From contig JACPUH010000060.1 in the NCBI GenBank assembly GCA_016192345.1, forward strand, positions 1 to 58,328: 58,328 nt of DNA, given 5' to 3'. The translations under genes and the position numbers were made by a program. This stretch comes from Ignavibacteriales bacterium (GTDB lineage Bacteria; Bacteroidota; Ignavibacteria; UBA10030). The notes beneath the pieces were generated by a model. That model was not told the DNA's origin, did no database searches, and was given only the letters and a program-made list of their open reading frames with translations. The stretch's first letter is position 1, and each line of letters begins with the position of its first letter. Below are positions 49,421 to 58,328 of the stretch, piece by piece.

Positions 49421-52087
49421 CTAGTAGTACGTCCCCCTCGCGCTCCCCTGCTTCGTCACCTTCAAATCCTGCAACTGTGGCGCTTTCACGCGCAATTCAA
49501 ACCGGTACCCGCGGTAAAACCCGATCGGGAACCAGGTCAGGTTCATTTCCCAGCAATGAAGGTCGCGGTGGATGTTGATGCTCGGGGCGGCAAATTCCTT
49601 GCGCGTGAAATCATAACTCCCGCTCGTGGAAAACCGCCAGCTCTCGGTAAGATTGAACGAGAGACTGGCATTGAGGTTGGAACTGCGGAACTTTTGTCGC
49701 GGGTTCTGCTGGCTCTGCGAGAAGGTATACGAAAGCGTGAGGTTCCATGGGATGCTGAAGTCCGGCGTCCCCTCTCCGAACAGCCCCTGGTAGGTCTGAG
49801 GCTGGACCGGCTGACCAATCATCCCGTCCGAGCGGTCCTGCGCCTGTTGAACATCCTGGGGTATGGTGCTTGAAGCCGCGGAGGTCGTCTTCTCGCCGCT
49901 GAGCGATGTGGAAAGGCTGAAGGAGACACTCGTCAGGTCGGCAAGATATCCCCTCTCCTTGACCAGGAATCGGTTCACGCGGCCCCCCGCTGCTTCATCG
50001 AAAACGTAGAAATCATAGGTCGTGCTGGCGCTGATGTTGAAGACGTTGGCGATATCAGTCCGGTAGGAAAGGCTCAGGGGGGAGAGGCGCAGGCTGTCTG
50101 CAGCCAGGTTGTAGGCGATGCCGGCTCCCACATTCAGCAACTGGATCTTTTTTTCCGGCTCGACCGTATCGGCGGAAAGATATTTCATTTCAAAGAGGTT
50201 CCCCACGTTCAGGGAGATGTTCTCCTGTCGCCCGCTTCCCGCGCCGCCGTAAATTTCCCGCTCAAAGAAACTGTACTTCACCTCCTTGCCGTTCCGGTCG
50301 ATATACATCCCGTAGTACCCGAATCGCGGATGCGAGAAGTCGGGTTGATAGCTGAAGGAAATATTCGGCGTCACCGTGTGGCGGATCCCCGTAATGCCGA
50401 AGACCTGCGGCTGGAACATGCCGAAGAACCGGGTCGACGCGGAGAGTCCGGCTGAATACGTCCGGACAGCCTTGAACCCCGATACATCGGTGATCCCGGT
50501 GCTGTCCCGGAGAATGCTTCGATTGTACCACTTCTCATTGTAACTCACAAAGGGGGAGATATTGAAAGGGCCGGCTTTGGGAGATGCTGTCAGGGAAATC
50601 TGGTGACTGGCTCCCAATCGCTCCTGCCTTGTCTCGATAGTGAGACTGTCCACCGTCGGATCAACAAGACTTTGGATAGTCTGGAATTGTTTGGAGCGAT
50701 TGCTTTGGGCCTGGCCGCTGTAACTCAACCCGATCATCTCGTACCAAGCAAAATCCGAAGAACCTGAACCGCTTGCTCCCTTCGAGGAGGCTTGTCGGCG
50801 GAACGGATACAGCTGGCCCTGGGTAAAGGAGAGTGACGGAAGCCTCTCCTCGACATCCCCCGTGGTCAGATTCTGATCGCGGTACATGTTGAGGGTAAGG
50901 CTGCGGTTACTTTCCTCCCACGACTTGGAGTAAGTCGCATTGGAGATAACATTCTGTCGCAGGATCTCGTCGATGTTGGAACTGGTGTTGCGGAAATAGG
51001 TCCCGGAGGTGAAGGTGAAGTTTACATCCAGCCTGGAAGTTGGGTCAATCTGCTGGTTGTGGGCAATATTGACGTTATAGTCCCGCCGTTCGGTCCTTCC
51101 CGGGTCGCCCGGTTCCCCCTCGTGCAGATTCGTCACGTTTGCAGAGAGCGATCCGGTGAAATGGTACCGCAACCCGTACCGCAACAGGGACCGGTTCAAC
51201 CACCCTCCCCGCGTAAACCAGTCAAAGGTGGTCGCCAAATCCATGTAATCGCTGATCGCCCAATAGTACCCGAAATGGCTGAGGAACCGCCCCCGTCGCG
51301 CATCCTCGCCATAGGCAGGCGCGATAAGGCCGGAGCGCCGTCCCGACTTGTTCGGAAAGACGCCAAATGGGAGGGCGAAGAGCGGCACGTCGGCAATGTA
51401 GAAATAGATCGGCTCAGCCACGATGTGGTCGCGGACGATCACCTTCATCTTCGGACTCAGAAAGTAATAATGCGGGTGATCGGCATCGCACGTCGTGTAG
51501 CGTCCGTCCGCAACGAAGAGGACATCCTGTTCGACCTTCTTGATCGCTTCACCGTGATAGAACCCATCTTCGATCTCCGTTTCGCCGACGCCGATCTTCC
51601 CTTTTTTCGTCCGGAAGTTGTATTGGATGGTCCTTCCATCGTACGACTCACCTCCATCCTTCATCACCGGAGCCCCGATCAACTTCTTCCCCTTCTGGTC
51701 TGCGGTGTCCTTGATTCCTTCCGCGGAAAGGGTCGCCATGTTCCAGTTCACCTTCACCCGTTCGGCCTTCAAACCGATCGCCCGGTATTGCAACTCACCC
51801 TTGCCGAACAGGTCCATGGACTTTGTCCGCATGGAATAGATGATGGAATCTTTTGCAGAGTAGACGACCAGCGTATCGACGCCGGAAGCGCCCGTGGAGA
51901 GTGTGTCTTTCGGAACGGAACCGAGGGTATCCGGAAGAGGAGAGGTCTCCTGTGCATGAATGGGGATGAAATGGAGAAGGCAAACAAAAAGGATTGCAAC
52001 GGCACATCGACTTGGATCGGCCGTCGGGAGAAACGACGATAGGAGGCGGGGAAACACCACCAAGGTTGTTAAGGAAAGCCTCTTCAT
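49421..52087 (-). CDS. lptD: LPS-assembly protein LptD
   Basis: An 888-residue outer-membrane protein that inserts LPS into the outer leaflet. An N-terminal signal peptide region (ILFVCLLHFIPIHAQ) is followed by a periplasmic LptA-like beta-jellyroll (KDSIIYSMRTKSMDLFGKGE, LKAERVKVNW), the central motif FYIADVPLFALPFGVFPNKSGRRSGLIAP typical of Bacteroidota LptD, and a large barrel to the C-terminus. The aromatic end and glycine-rich strands fit a barrel of more than 20 strands. It lies 15 nt downstream of a ROK kinase gene. Confidence 0.9.
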   Translation of the reverse strand: MKRLSLTTLVVFPRLLSSFLPTADPSRCAVAILFVCLLHFIPIHAQETSPLPDTLGSVPKDTLSTGASGVDTLVVYSAKDSIIYSMRTKSMDLFGKGELQYRAIGLKAERVKVNWNMATLSAEGIKDTADQKGKKLIGAPVMKDGGESYDGRTIQYNFRTKKGKIGVGETEIEDGFYHGEAIKKVEQDVLFVADGRYTTCDADHPHYYFLSPKMKVIVRDHIVAEPIYFYIADVPLFALPFGVFPNKSGRRSGLIAPAYGEDARRGRFLSHFGYYWAISDYMDLATTFDWFTRGGWLNRSLLRYGLRYHFTGSLSANVTNLHEGEPGDPGRTERRDYNVNIAHNQQIDPTSRLDVNFTFTSGTYFRNTSSNIDEILRQNVISNATYSKSWEESNRSLTLNMYRDQNLTTGDVEERLPSLSFTQGQLYPFRRQASSKGASGSGSSDFAWYEMIGLSYSGQAQSNRSKQFQTIQSLVDPTVDSLTIETRQERLGASHQISLTASPKAGPFNISPFVSYNEKWYNRSILRDSTGITDVSGFKAVRTYSAGLSASTRFFGMFQPQVFGITGIRHTVTPNISFSYQPDFSHPRFGYYGMYIDRNGKEVKYSFFEREIYGGAGSGRQENISLNVGNLFEMKYLSADTVEPEKKIQLLNVGAGIAYNLAADSLRLSPLSLSYRTDIANVFNISASTTYDFYVFDEAAGGRVNRFLVKERGYLADLTSVSFSLSTSLSGEKTTSAASSTIPQDVQQAQDRSDGMIGQPVQPQTYQGLFGEGTPDFSIPWNLTLSYTFSQSQQNPRQKFRSSNLNASLSFNLTESWRFSTSGSYDFTRKEFAAPSINIHRDLHCWEMNLTWFPIGFYRGYRFELRVKAPQLQDLKVTKQGSARGTYY

Positions 52088-52102
52088 TCCGGTCCCTTCA
52101 CC

Positions 52103-53062
52103 CTACAATACTAACCCTGCTGCGCCGAGGATCCCGGCATTGTTCCCGAGTTGCGCGGGAAGGACCCGGATCTCTTTGCGCAACGGCTTCAACACATGCC
52201 GTACGATGGAATCCTGAACCGCCGTGATGACGAAATCTCCCGCGGCAGATAGTCCTCCCCCGATGATGCTGACCCGGAGGTCCATGACGTTCATCACCCC
52301 GGCCAACGCAGTGCCGAGGAGCTCTCCCGCTTCAAGGAGGATCGCCCTCGCGATGGGATCGCCGTCATGCGCCGCCTGGGAGATAAAGGACGGCTCGATC
52401 TTCGCGGCGTCGCCGCCAACCAAGCGCCAGATTTTCGATTCCGGGTTTGCCTTGAGGCGTTCCGCAGTCCGTACCGAGAGGTACTTCTGCCCCACGTACG
52501 CTTCGACGCATCCGCGGCTCCCACAGTTACAGGCCGGACCCTGATGATCGATGCTGATATGCCCGATCTCTCCTGCACCGCCTGTGGGTCCCCGAAAGAT
52601 CTTATGATCCAGGATGATCCCTCCCCCCACTCCCGTTCCCCAGATGACGAAGAGAAAATTGGGAAACTCCTTTCCGGCCCCGAATTTCGATTCCGCGATC
52701 GCTGCGGCATTGGCGTCATTTTCGATCCCGACCGGCAAACCGGAGAAGAGCTTTGTCAACTCCCCTTTGAGCGGCACCTCATCCCAATCGACAAAATTCG
52801 GGGGGGCCTTTACCACGCCTTGATCATCCACCACCCCGGGCGCGCCGATGCCAACCCCCACAACCTTCGCCCCGTTCGCATGCTTCAAGGCATCCTGCAC
52901 CGACACCTGGATTTGGCGGATCACCTCGTTCGGGTTCTTCTCCGCGTAGGAAGGAAATTTGTTTTGATAGAGAATTTCGCCTGAGGGGGAGACAAGACCG
53001 GCCTTAACGCTGGTCCCTCCCAGATCGACACCGATGACTATAGGAGAGTCTGAAGATCGCAT
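52103..53062 (-). CDS. ROK-family sugar kinase (glucokinase-type)
   Basis: A 319-residue ROK kinase. The ATP-binding motif is VDLGGTSVKAG, catalytic aspartate in ENDANAAAIAE, and the zinc motif CNCGSRGCVEAY. Probably a glucokinase or another hexose kinase. The ATG at 53062 is used; the frame runs farther upstream into sequence without homology. It is in operon with lptD downstream, an unusual pairing that may be coincidental. Confidence 0.9.
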   Translation of the reverse strand: MRSSDSPIVIGVDLGGTSVKAGLVSPSGEILYQNKFPSYAEKNPNEVIRQIQVSVQDALKHANGAKVVGVGIGAPGVVDDQGVVKAPPNFVDWDEVPLKGELTKLFSGLPVGIENDANAAAIAESKFGAGKEFPNFLFVIWGTGVGGGIILDHKIFRGPTGGAGEIGHISIDHQGPACNCGSRGCVEAYVGQKYLSVRTAERLKANPESKIWRLVGGDAAKIEPSFISQAAHDGDPIARAILLEAGELLGTALAGVMNVMDLRVSIIGGGLSAAGDFVITAVQDSIVRHVLKPLRKEIRVLPAQLGNNAGILGAAGLVL

Positions 53063-53160
53063 GATTCGTATCGTTCGTTGAATGTGTTCTTTCGCGTGTT
53101 GAGCGTGATGCGCGCGCAAAAATACCGGAACAAAGTAACAAAAAAAAGGGTGAGGTGCAT

Positions 53161-53207
53161 GAAAACAGAAAGGCACCTGCTCCACCTGTGTGGGGAACAA
53201 GTGCCTT
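53161..53207 (-). terminator. Terminator after the T9SS propeller gene
   Basis: On the minus strand the arms AAGGCACTTGTTCC and GGAGCAGGTGCCTT form a stem followed by TCTGTTTTC, about 26 bp after the stop codon. Confidence 0.65.
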
Positions 53208-53232
53208 CCGCGCAAGAACTGCCGACTATTGA

Positions 53233-54561
53233 TCACTTCATCAGCATCAACCGTTTCGTGATCGAAACGTTGCCGCTTCTGAGCGAATAGAAATAGACTC
53301 CGCTCGGAAGGTCCGTCGCATCAAACGTCGCAACATGGTCTCCCGCCGGACGCGAGCCCTGTATGAGCGTCGCCACCCTTTTCCCAAGCGTATTGGTGAC
53401 CGACAACTCCACGAACGATTCCTTCACAAGGTGGAATTCGATCGTGGTTGAGGGATTAAAGGGATTGGGATAATTCTGGTTAAGCTCGAAATCAAGAGGA
53501 ACGGCGCTATGCTCATCTTCGATCGACGTGACCATGCCGCCTGACGAGGTCTTCAGGACAGTGCCATAGTTCCCAACAACCCATCCTTCTGAGGCGCCAG
53601 TCATAAAGACGCCGTTCAGTATGGTATTGTTGACCGGAACGCCATTGGTATTAATATCATGCGTCTGGAGAATCCAAGTCTCCCCCGCGTCCGATGTACG
53701 AAGTACTTTCGTCCCACCAACACCTCCTCCAACAGCCCAGCCGTTCATCGAATCGAGAAAGTACATTCCCTGCAGGCTCGACCCTCCCCAGATTGAACTT
53801 TGAATCCAGGTTTGTCCGCCGTCGGTCGTCCGCGACCGTATCTCCACGCCGGCAATTCCGCCGACCGCCCATCCGACATCAGGATTCTTAAAAACAATCC
53901 TTCGAACAGGATATCCTATTGGAGTCTGTTGCGGATCATGAGCATAGAGTGCCTGATGAGCAAAACTCCATGTGAGACCACCATCGGTCGACTTATAGAA
54001 CCCGCCGTTCTGGCCCACCATCCATCCAGTTTTCACATCGACAAAAAAGACATCCCGGATAGACTCATCAAGCCCCATCGCAATCTTATCCCAGGACTTG
54101 CCCGCGTTCTGTGTTCTATAGAGAACGGTTTTGTGTTCGCTATCCCACCCGGCGGTCCAACCGTACTCTTCGTTGAGAAAAAATAATACATCAAGAGCCG
54201 GTCCGCCCACTAGCGAAGTATCAGCCAACCACATTTCCGACTCGCCATCGAGGCGTACAACGTAATTGAAGCCGGTTGATGGATTGGAAGCCGCGATAAG
54301 CCAGCCGTCCATGCCTTGCATGAGAACAATGTTATCGAACCAGGATTGCGGGTACTCCTTCATCTGCCAGCTCGCACCGGCGTTGGTCGTCTTCAGAATG
54401 GTCTGGCTTCCGACGATCCAACCGTTTTCCCGTGACGCGAACCGCACATCGTACAAATTTCCCATCGTCAGGCGCGGTTGCACAACCCAACCGGGATTGG
54501 TCGTTTGTGCCAGGCACATCGACCCGATGAAAAAGGAAATGGTAGCAAGCAATGATCTCAT
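53233..54561 (-). CDS. T9SS-sorted BNR/YCF48-like beta-propeller protein
   Basis: A 442-residue secreted protein: signal peptide (SLLATISFFIGSMCLAQ), then six or so repeats of the form GWVVG..GTILKTT.GG..W (for example DVRFASRENGWIVGSQTILKTTNAGASW and GGFYKSTDGGLTW), then a T9SS sorting domain (LNQNYPNPFNPSTTIEFHL to ITKRLMLMK). Repeats resemble the YCF48/BNR type often found in environmental Bacteroidota surface proteins. Function unknown. GGAGG lies about 3 nt before the ATG, a short but usable spacing. Confidence 0.85.
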   Translation of the reverse strand: MRSLLATISFFIGSMCLAQTTNPGWVVQPRLTMGNLYDVRFASRENGWIVGSQTILKTTNAGASWQMKEYPQSWFDNIVLMQGMDGWLIAASNPSTGFNYVVRLDGESEMWLADTSLVGGPALDVLFFLNEEYGWTAGWDSEHKTVLYRTQNAGKSWDKIAMGLDESIRDVFFVDVKTGWMVGQNGGFYKSTDGGLTWSFAHQALYAHDPQQTPIGYPVRRIVFKNPDVGWAVGGIAGVEIRSRTTDGGQTWIQSSIWGGSSLQGMYFLDSMNGWAVGGGVGGTKVLRTSDAGETWILQTHDINTNGVPVNNTILNGVFMTGASEGWVVGNYGTVLKTSSGGMVTSIEDEHSAVPLDFELNQNYPNPFNPSTTIEFHLVKESFVELSVTNTLGKRVATLIQGSRPAGDHVATFDATDLPSGVYFYSLRSGNVSITKRLMLMK

Positions 54562-54846
54562 AGGCCTCCTCTTTATGGTGTGAGTGGGATCCAGAGTTCA
54601 TTTTAACTTACCGAAACGACGAAATGGAGTCAAGCGAAGAACTGAAAGGAACCGGGCGGACCTTTTTCATTGTCATCGATGGGAAATCCGGTTCGCTATG
54701 GCAACGAGGGAGCATCATTTGTTGCCACCGGCAGGCAGGACAACGGAGGTCGCCGGAGATGGAAGTGAGGCGGGGGAAACAGTCTCTCTCGGGGAAAAAC
54801 TTGACCGCTTTCACGTTTTTCATTTTTCGTTTTTAATTTTGAATTG
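54562..54846. other. Intergenic stretch with a low-complexity AT repeat
   Basis: About 285 bp upstream of the T9SS propeller gene. No gene seen. Its right end (54815-54845) is an AT-rich run whose minus strand reads as repeated AAAATTAAAAA-like units, a typical low-complexity intergenic filler right after the permease stop codon. Confidence 0.35.
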
Positions 54847-55803
54847 TCACCTCCTTCTCCACTGGTCCAGCATCACTGCGAGCAGGATCACGATGCCGAC
54901 CACCACCTGCTGCACGTAGGAGCCGACGTTCAACAGGTTCAGCCCGTTCCGCAGAACGGCAATCAGCATGGCCCCGATGAAGGTTCCCAAGACCGACCCC
55001 CTTCCCCCATTGAGGCTCGTTCCTCCCACCACGACCGCGGCGATGACGTCCAGTTCATACATCAGCCCCGCGTTCGGCTGGCCCGAGTTGATCCGGGAGG
55101 CCAGGAGGATGCCGCTGAGCGCGGAGAGGACGCCGCTGATGGAATAGACGGCGACATATACTCGCCGGGTATCGATCCCTGAAATGCGAGCCGCTTCCAC
55201 ATTTCCTCCCACCGCGTAGACATGTCTCCCAAACGACGTGTATTTCAGCACGATATGCGCAGCGGCAAAAACGACGATCATCACGATCGTCGGGTTCGGC
55301 ACACCCAGGAGGCGCCCGCTCCCAAGCACGCTGAACCCTTCGGGGAGTTCCCAGATCGGGCGCCCTTCGGTATACATGAAAGCCGCTCCGCGCCAGATCG
55401 TCATAAGAGCGAGCGTGACGATGAACGGTGCGATGTTGAACCGCGTCATGCAAACTCCTGCCAGCGCACCGGAGCCTGCACCGACGAGGAGGCCCACAAG
55501 GAGGGCAGCCGGAAAAATGACCTCTGCCGGCGCATCGAGTTTCAGGAAACTGGTTGTGACGATACCCGCAAAAGCGACAAGGGAGCCGACGGAGAGATCG
55601 ATGCCTCCGGTGAGGATGACGAATGTCATCCCGACTGCAATGATGGCCGTAATGGAGGCCTGCAACGTGACGTTGAGAAGGTTGTCCGCGCTGAAAAAGT
55701 ACGGCGAGAGGAACGAGAAAACGAGGACTTCAAGAATGAACGCGACGCCGATCCCAAGCTCGCCTGAAAGCCTTGACCGGAAACTGCCTGTGTGGTTCGG
55801 CAT
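54847..55803 (-). CDS. Ribose/sugar-type ABC transporter permease
   Basis: A 318-residue RbsC-like permease with about 8-10 membrane helices. Typical motifs are ILTGGIDLSVGSLVAF near 70, FIVTLALMTIWRGAAFM, VYAVGGNVEAARISGID and GTSLNGGRGSVLGTFIGAML. It starts 11 nt after the binding-protein gene. The ATP-binding RbsA subunit is not encoded on either side within the window. Confidence 0.93.
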   Translation of the reverse strand: MPNHTGSFRSRLSGELGIGVAFILEVLVFSFLSPYFFSADNLLNVTLQASITAIIAVGMTFVILTGGIDLSVGSLVAFAGIVTTSFLKLDAPAEVIFPAALLVGLLVGAGSGALAGVCMTRFNIAPFIVTLALMTIWRGAAFMYTEGRPIWELPEGFSVLGSGRLLGVPNPTIVMIVVFAAAHIVLKYTSFGRHVYAVGGNVEAARISGIDTRRVYVAVYSISGVLSALSGILLASRINSGQPNAGLMYELDVIAAVVVGGTSLNGGRGSVLGTFIGAMLIAVLRNGLNLLNVGSYVQQVVVGIVILLAVMLDQWRRR

Positions 55804-55814
55804 GGGAGCCGCCC

Positions 55815-56744
55815 TCAGTTGGAGGAAGGAGTGTTCAAAGCGGCTTTGTCAACGATCCCCACTTCCACCGGCACGAGGGGCGGGACGGGAATCCCCGCGA
55901 AATGATCCCGGATCATCGCAATCGTGGACGACCCGATCTTGACCGGATACTGGATCACATCCGCTTTCAAGGCGGTTTCCTTCATGATGGCATCGACCGC
56001 AGGGGGCGTCGCATCGTATCCGACGATGACGATCCCCGGGCGTTTGAATTGCTGGACGGCGTCGAGGGCGCCAAGGGCCGAGTCGTCGTTGATACCGAAA
56101 ATACCGGCAAGGTCGGGATGCGCCTGGAGGACGTCGGTCGTGGCCTGCAGGGACCGGTCACGCACTCCCTGACCACTGACGTCCGCCACCACCTTGATAT
56201 CCGGGTACAACGCGATGGCATCCCTAAAGCCCTGCACCCTGTCAAGCACCGACGTGACGGCCGGGTGATTAATGATGGCGATGTTCCCCTTGCCGTTCAA
56301 CGCCTTCGCCAGGAACTCTCCGGCCAATCTCCCACCGGCCACGTTATCGGAAGCGATATGCGAAACCACTTCTCCCTCTTGTGCCGCGATATCGGCCGTG
56401 AAGACGGGAATGTTTGCCCGGTTGGCGGACCGTACGCCGGGGCCGATTCCCTTGGAATCGACCGGACAGATAATGATCGCATCCACTTTGCGGGAGATGA
56501 AGTCCTCGATTTGCGCGATCTGTTTCCCCAGGTCGAACTCCGAAGAAGTGATGATCAACTCATAGTTATTTTTCTTCGCCTCCTCCATTAATCCTTCCTC
56601 CAGGTCGCGGTAAAAAATATGCCCCCGCGTCAACAATGCCACTCCGATGACCTTGGTTTGCTGTTGGTTTCCCCCTTTATTACAGGATGAAAACAGGACG
56701 ACGGAGAGGACGAGTATGACACCAACCAGGGCGAGTCGCTGCAT
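55815..56744 (-). CDS. Periplasmic sugar-binding lipoprotein (RbsB-like)
   Basis: A 309-residue type I solute-binding protein. The signal LALVGVILVLSVVLFSSCNKGG has a lipobox with SSC, so the protein is a lipoprotein. Core motifs are KVIGVALLTRGHIFYRDLEEG, DAIIICPVDSKGIGP, ASDNVAGGRLAGEFLA and GIFGINDDSALGALDA. The ATG at 56744 has AAGGA 9 nt upstream; a start at 56783 would put 13 residues before the signal. Likely substrate is a pentose or hexose. Confidence 0.92.
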   Translation of the reverse strand: MQRLALVGVILVLSVVLFSSCNKGGNQQQTKVIGVALLTRGHIFYRDLEEGLMEEAKKNNYELIITSSEFDLGKQIAQIEDFISRKVDAIIICPVDSKGIGPGVRSANRANIPVFTADIAAQEGEVVSHIASDNVAGGRLAGEFLAKALNGKGNIAIINHPAVTSVLDRVQGFRDAIALYPDIKVVADVSGQGVRDRSLQATTDVLQAHPDLAGIFGINDDSALGALDAVQQFKRPGIVIVGYDATPPAVDAIMKETALKADVIQYPVKIGSSTIAMIRDHFAGIPVPPLVPVEVGIVDKAALNTPSSN

Positions 56745-56907
56745 GATCGCATCCTTGTGTTTAAGAGGGTGTGCAGAAGTCATCGATTGAGGGCCGGATC
56801 GTTAGATTGCCATCGCCGGTCGCTTGAAAACGCATATTCGTGTGAATAGTCGGACGACACCTCGCACACACGGAAGGAAACCGGGAAGACCAACGTTTGA
56901 ACGGACA

Positions 56908-56936
56908 AATATCACCAACGATGGAGTGAAAAGCAA
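56908..56936 (-). promoter_or_regulatory. Promoter candidate of the ABC transporter genes
   Basis: TTGCTT (56931-56936) and GATATT (56908-56913) on the minus strand are 17 bp apart, about 165 bp before the binding-protein ATG. The -35 box and its first bases match the hpnC promoter. Confidence 0.45.
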
Positions 56937-57311
56937 GGCTAGGTTTGGGCGCAGAGCACCGGGGCGCAACGGAGCATGGGAGAGTTGTTCATGACTGTCG
57001 TAACTCCATCAAGCTTTTCTCTCTGTCACAACCCGGGGAGTCGTTCCCCTTCGTTGTAAACCAGTCCGGTCACTGGTCGTCCATTGATACGCGCGGGGGA
57101 GAGCCTTTCTTGCATTTGCCTCAAGAGTTCTGTACTTTGAGCACGGTTTTTCCCCAAGAGAATCAAGTGTGCAATGAACGTTGATGCCGTTCCCCTTCCC
57201 GCAATTCCCATCGGCAGAGCCAAGCACCTCCGACCGTTCCGCACGCGGACTTTTCCATTTCCGTCCCCGGTATCGAACCCTGTTCTCTCCCACTCCTGAC
57301 ACTGAATTCGT
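56937..57311. other. Divergent intergenic region
   Basis: About 375 bp between divergent genes. It holds a weak plus-strand promoter candidate TTGCAT-17-TACTTT (57110-57138) and a small GGGGA/TCCCC hairpin near 57036-57050. No gene is seen. Confidence 0.3.
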
Positions 57312-58328
57312 ATGGCCGATCTGACTCCCCGGGATGACATACGAAAGAAGGTCAGCGAAATCCTAAAACGTGTGGACCAGTTGATCCGCGCGGGGGAAAT
57401 CGACCAGTCCATCCGTGAGATCATCCATGCGAAAGAGATCGACCCGAAGAATGTCTATATCCACGCCTACGAGGAACGGCTCACGTTTCTAAGCGAAGAG
57501 CACCAAAAACACATTGCGGAGGAGCAGACCCGCAAAGCCGCGGAGGAGGCAGCGAGAAAGCGAGACCAGGAAGCCCTCAAACGCAAACAGGAGCAGGTGA
57601 TCCGTGAGGAGGAAGAGCGGCGTCGACGGGAGGAGGAACAGCGGCGGGCGAATGAGGAACAACGAAGGCTTGAGGAAGAACGACGGGCTGCCGAGGAACA
57701 AAAAAGAAAATCCGAGGAAGAACGCCGGAAGGCCGGGGAGGAATTGCGCAAACTGGAGGAGGAGCTTCGACGAGCGGAAGAGGAACTCCGCAGCAAGGAA
57801 ACAGACTCCGGGAAAACACCCTCCCTGCAACTCGCCACGAGCCAGGGCTCCATACCGTACCGCCAGGCCTTGAAGGAGATCTGGTCGGATGGTGCCGCTT
57901 CCAGCGATGAAGAGGCCAGGCTGGAACAACTTCGCTCGACGCTTGGCATCTCCGGGGAGGAACACGCGAAGCTGGAAAAAGAGGTAAAGCTCGAGACCTA
58001 TTATGACGCTCTTAAGCGAGCCTGGTCATCCGGAGCGATCACACCCGGGAGCGCCTCCAAACTCGGCGAGCTCCGGCGCACCTTTCAAATCACGCCCGAC
58101 GAACATGATAAGATCGAAGCTCAGATGCTCTGGGAACTGCGCCAGGGCCAGGAGCGGACAAGCATCCTCGTGGTGGACGACGACACCAAACTCCTGAGCG
58201 TCATCACCGAGACCCTCCAGGAAGCCTCCTTCAACGTCAAGGCGTTCCCGACCTCGGACGACGCGTTTACCTACCTCAAAGAGAACGCACCCGATATCAT
58301 CATCTCCGACATCAACCTCGAGACCTCG
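57312..58328 (+). CDS. Coiled-coil protein with a duplicated 47-residue module and receiver domain, runs off right edge
   Basis: An open frame of 339 codons with no stop before the window ends. Residues 1-65 are helical and TPR-like (SIREIIHAKEIDPKNVYIHA). Residues 66-165 form a long charged coiled coil rich in E, R and K. Two copies of a 47-residue-period module follow (183-225 and 230-272), sharing YxxALKxxWSxGA, L.ELR.T..I and EHxKxE. A response-regulator receiver starts at about 284 with the acid pocket VVDDD (D289/D290) and phosphoacceptor D333 in IISDI. The receiver sits at the C-terminal end of the visible part. No clear ribosome-binding site precedes the ATG. Function unknown; probably a scaffold or output-less regulator. 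Confidence 0.8.
   Translation, partial: MADLTPRDDIRKKVSEILKRVDQLIRAGEIDQSIREIIHAKEIDPKNVYIHAYEERLTFLSEEHQKHIAEEQTRKAAEEAARKRDQEALKRKQEQVIREEEERRRREEEQRRANEEQRRLEEERRAAEEQKRKSEEERRKAGEELRKLEEELRRAEEELRSKETDSGKTPSLQLATSQGSIPYRQALKEIWSDGAASSDEEARLEQLRSTLGISGEEHAKLEKEVKLETYYDALKRAWSSGAITPGSASKLGELRRTFQITPDEHDKIEAQMLWELRQGQERTSILVVDDDTKLLSVITETLQEASFNVKAFPTSDDAFTYLKENAPDIIISDINLETS

Noticed and set aside
54584..54919. Plus-strand frames in the gap before the permease gene
   Set aside because: Low complexity, AT-rich end and no ribosome-binding site.

Overview
The window (about 58 kb, moderately high GC) looks chromosomal, from a Gram-negative member of the Bacteroidota/Chlorobiota group, most likely an Ignavibacteria- or Kapabacteria-like lineage. 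The evidence is three proteins with type IX secretion (T9SS) C-terminal sorting domains (two with the YPNPFNP-type motif), a PorZ-like propeller protein, a Bacteroidota-type PUR (DUF3276) protein, LPS genes (waaA, a Bacteroidota-type lptD), Bacteroidota-style SSC lipoprotein signals, and many genes with plain -35/-10 promoters spaced by 17 bp. Lineage is inferred from protein style only; there is no rRNA here.

Layout. 1-7950 (minus): a lipid operon yceD-rpmF-plsX-fabH-fabD-fabG-acpP-fabF-rnc, followed at once by the 5' part of gcvP, with a clear promoter ahead of yceD. 8054-13201 (minus): a PUR-family protein, a PorZ-like T9SS protein, ribH, a PHP phosphoesterase and a Crp-type regulator. 13596-16455: two tiny plus-strand ORFs converge on a minus-strand group (HhH-GPD glycosylase, alpha/beta hydrolase, helical orphan). 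16550-19239 (plus): a truncated ABC ATPase, a VKOR-like protein, a histone-deacetylase-family hydrolase and a hemolysin-III/PAQR protein. 19263-23312 (minus): kynureninase-like enzyme, two-TM protein, macro-domain protein, a 120-bp MITE-like element, and a cyclic-nucleotide/GAF histidine kinase. 23406-29147 (plus): MOSC protein, waaA, larC and priA.

29201-38042 (minus) holds a 1241-residue HYR-repeat T9SS surface protein, a LuxR-type response regulator, a 1007-residue propeller hybrid sensor kinase and a small outer-membrane barrel. An almost identical 19-bp motif lies at the same position relative to a candidate promoter ahead of both the regulator and the surface-protein gene, suggesting an autoregulated signalling-to-adhesin module. 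38167-45528 (minus): squalene genes hpnC-hpnD-hpnE followed by a radical SAM protein, a Wzi-like outer-membrane protein and a GT2 glycosyltransferase.

45617-49388 (plus): a promoter and terminator-like hairpin, an unusual nested tRNA-Leu locus (an intact tRNA-Leu(TAG) inside the anticodon arm of a second tRNA-Leu-like sequence), then tig-clpP-clpX. 49421-56936 (minus): lptD, a ROK sugar kinase, a T9SS-sorted beta-propeller protein, and a ribose-type ABC permease and binding lipoprotein without an ATPase. The right edge (57312 onward, plus) is an open gene for a coiled-coil protein with a duplicated 47-residue module and a C-terminal receiver domain.

The observations most worth following are the nested tRNA-Leu, the 19-bp motif linking the two-component system to the surface protein, the MITE that supplies the stop codon of a kinase gene, the repeat sequence inserted in frame in hpnE, and the duplicated-module receiver protein.
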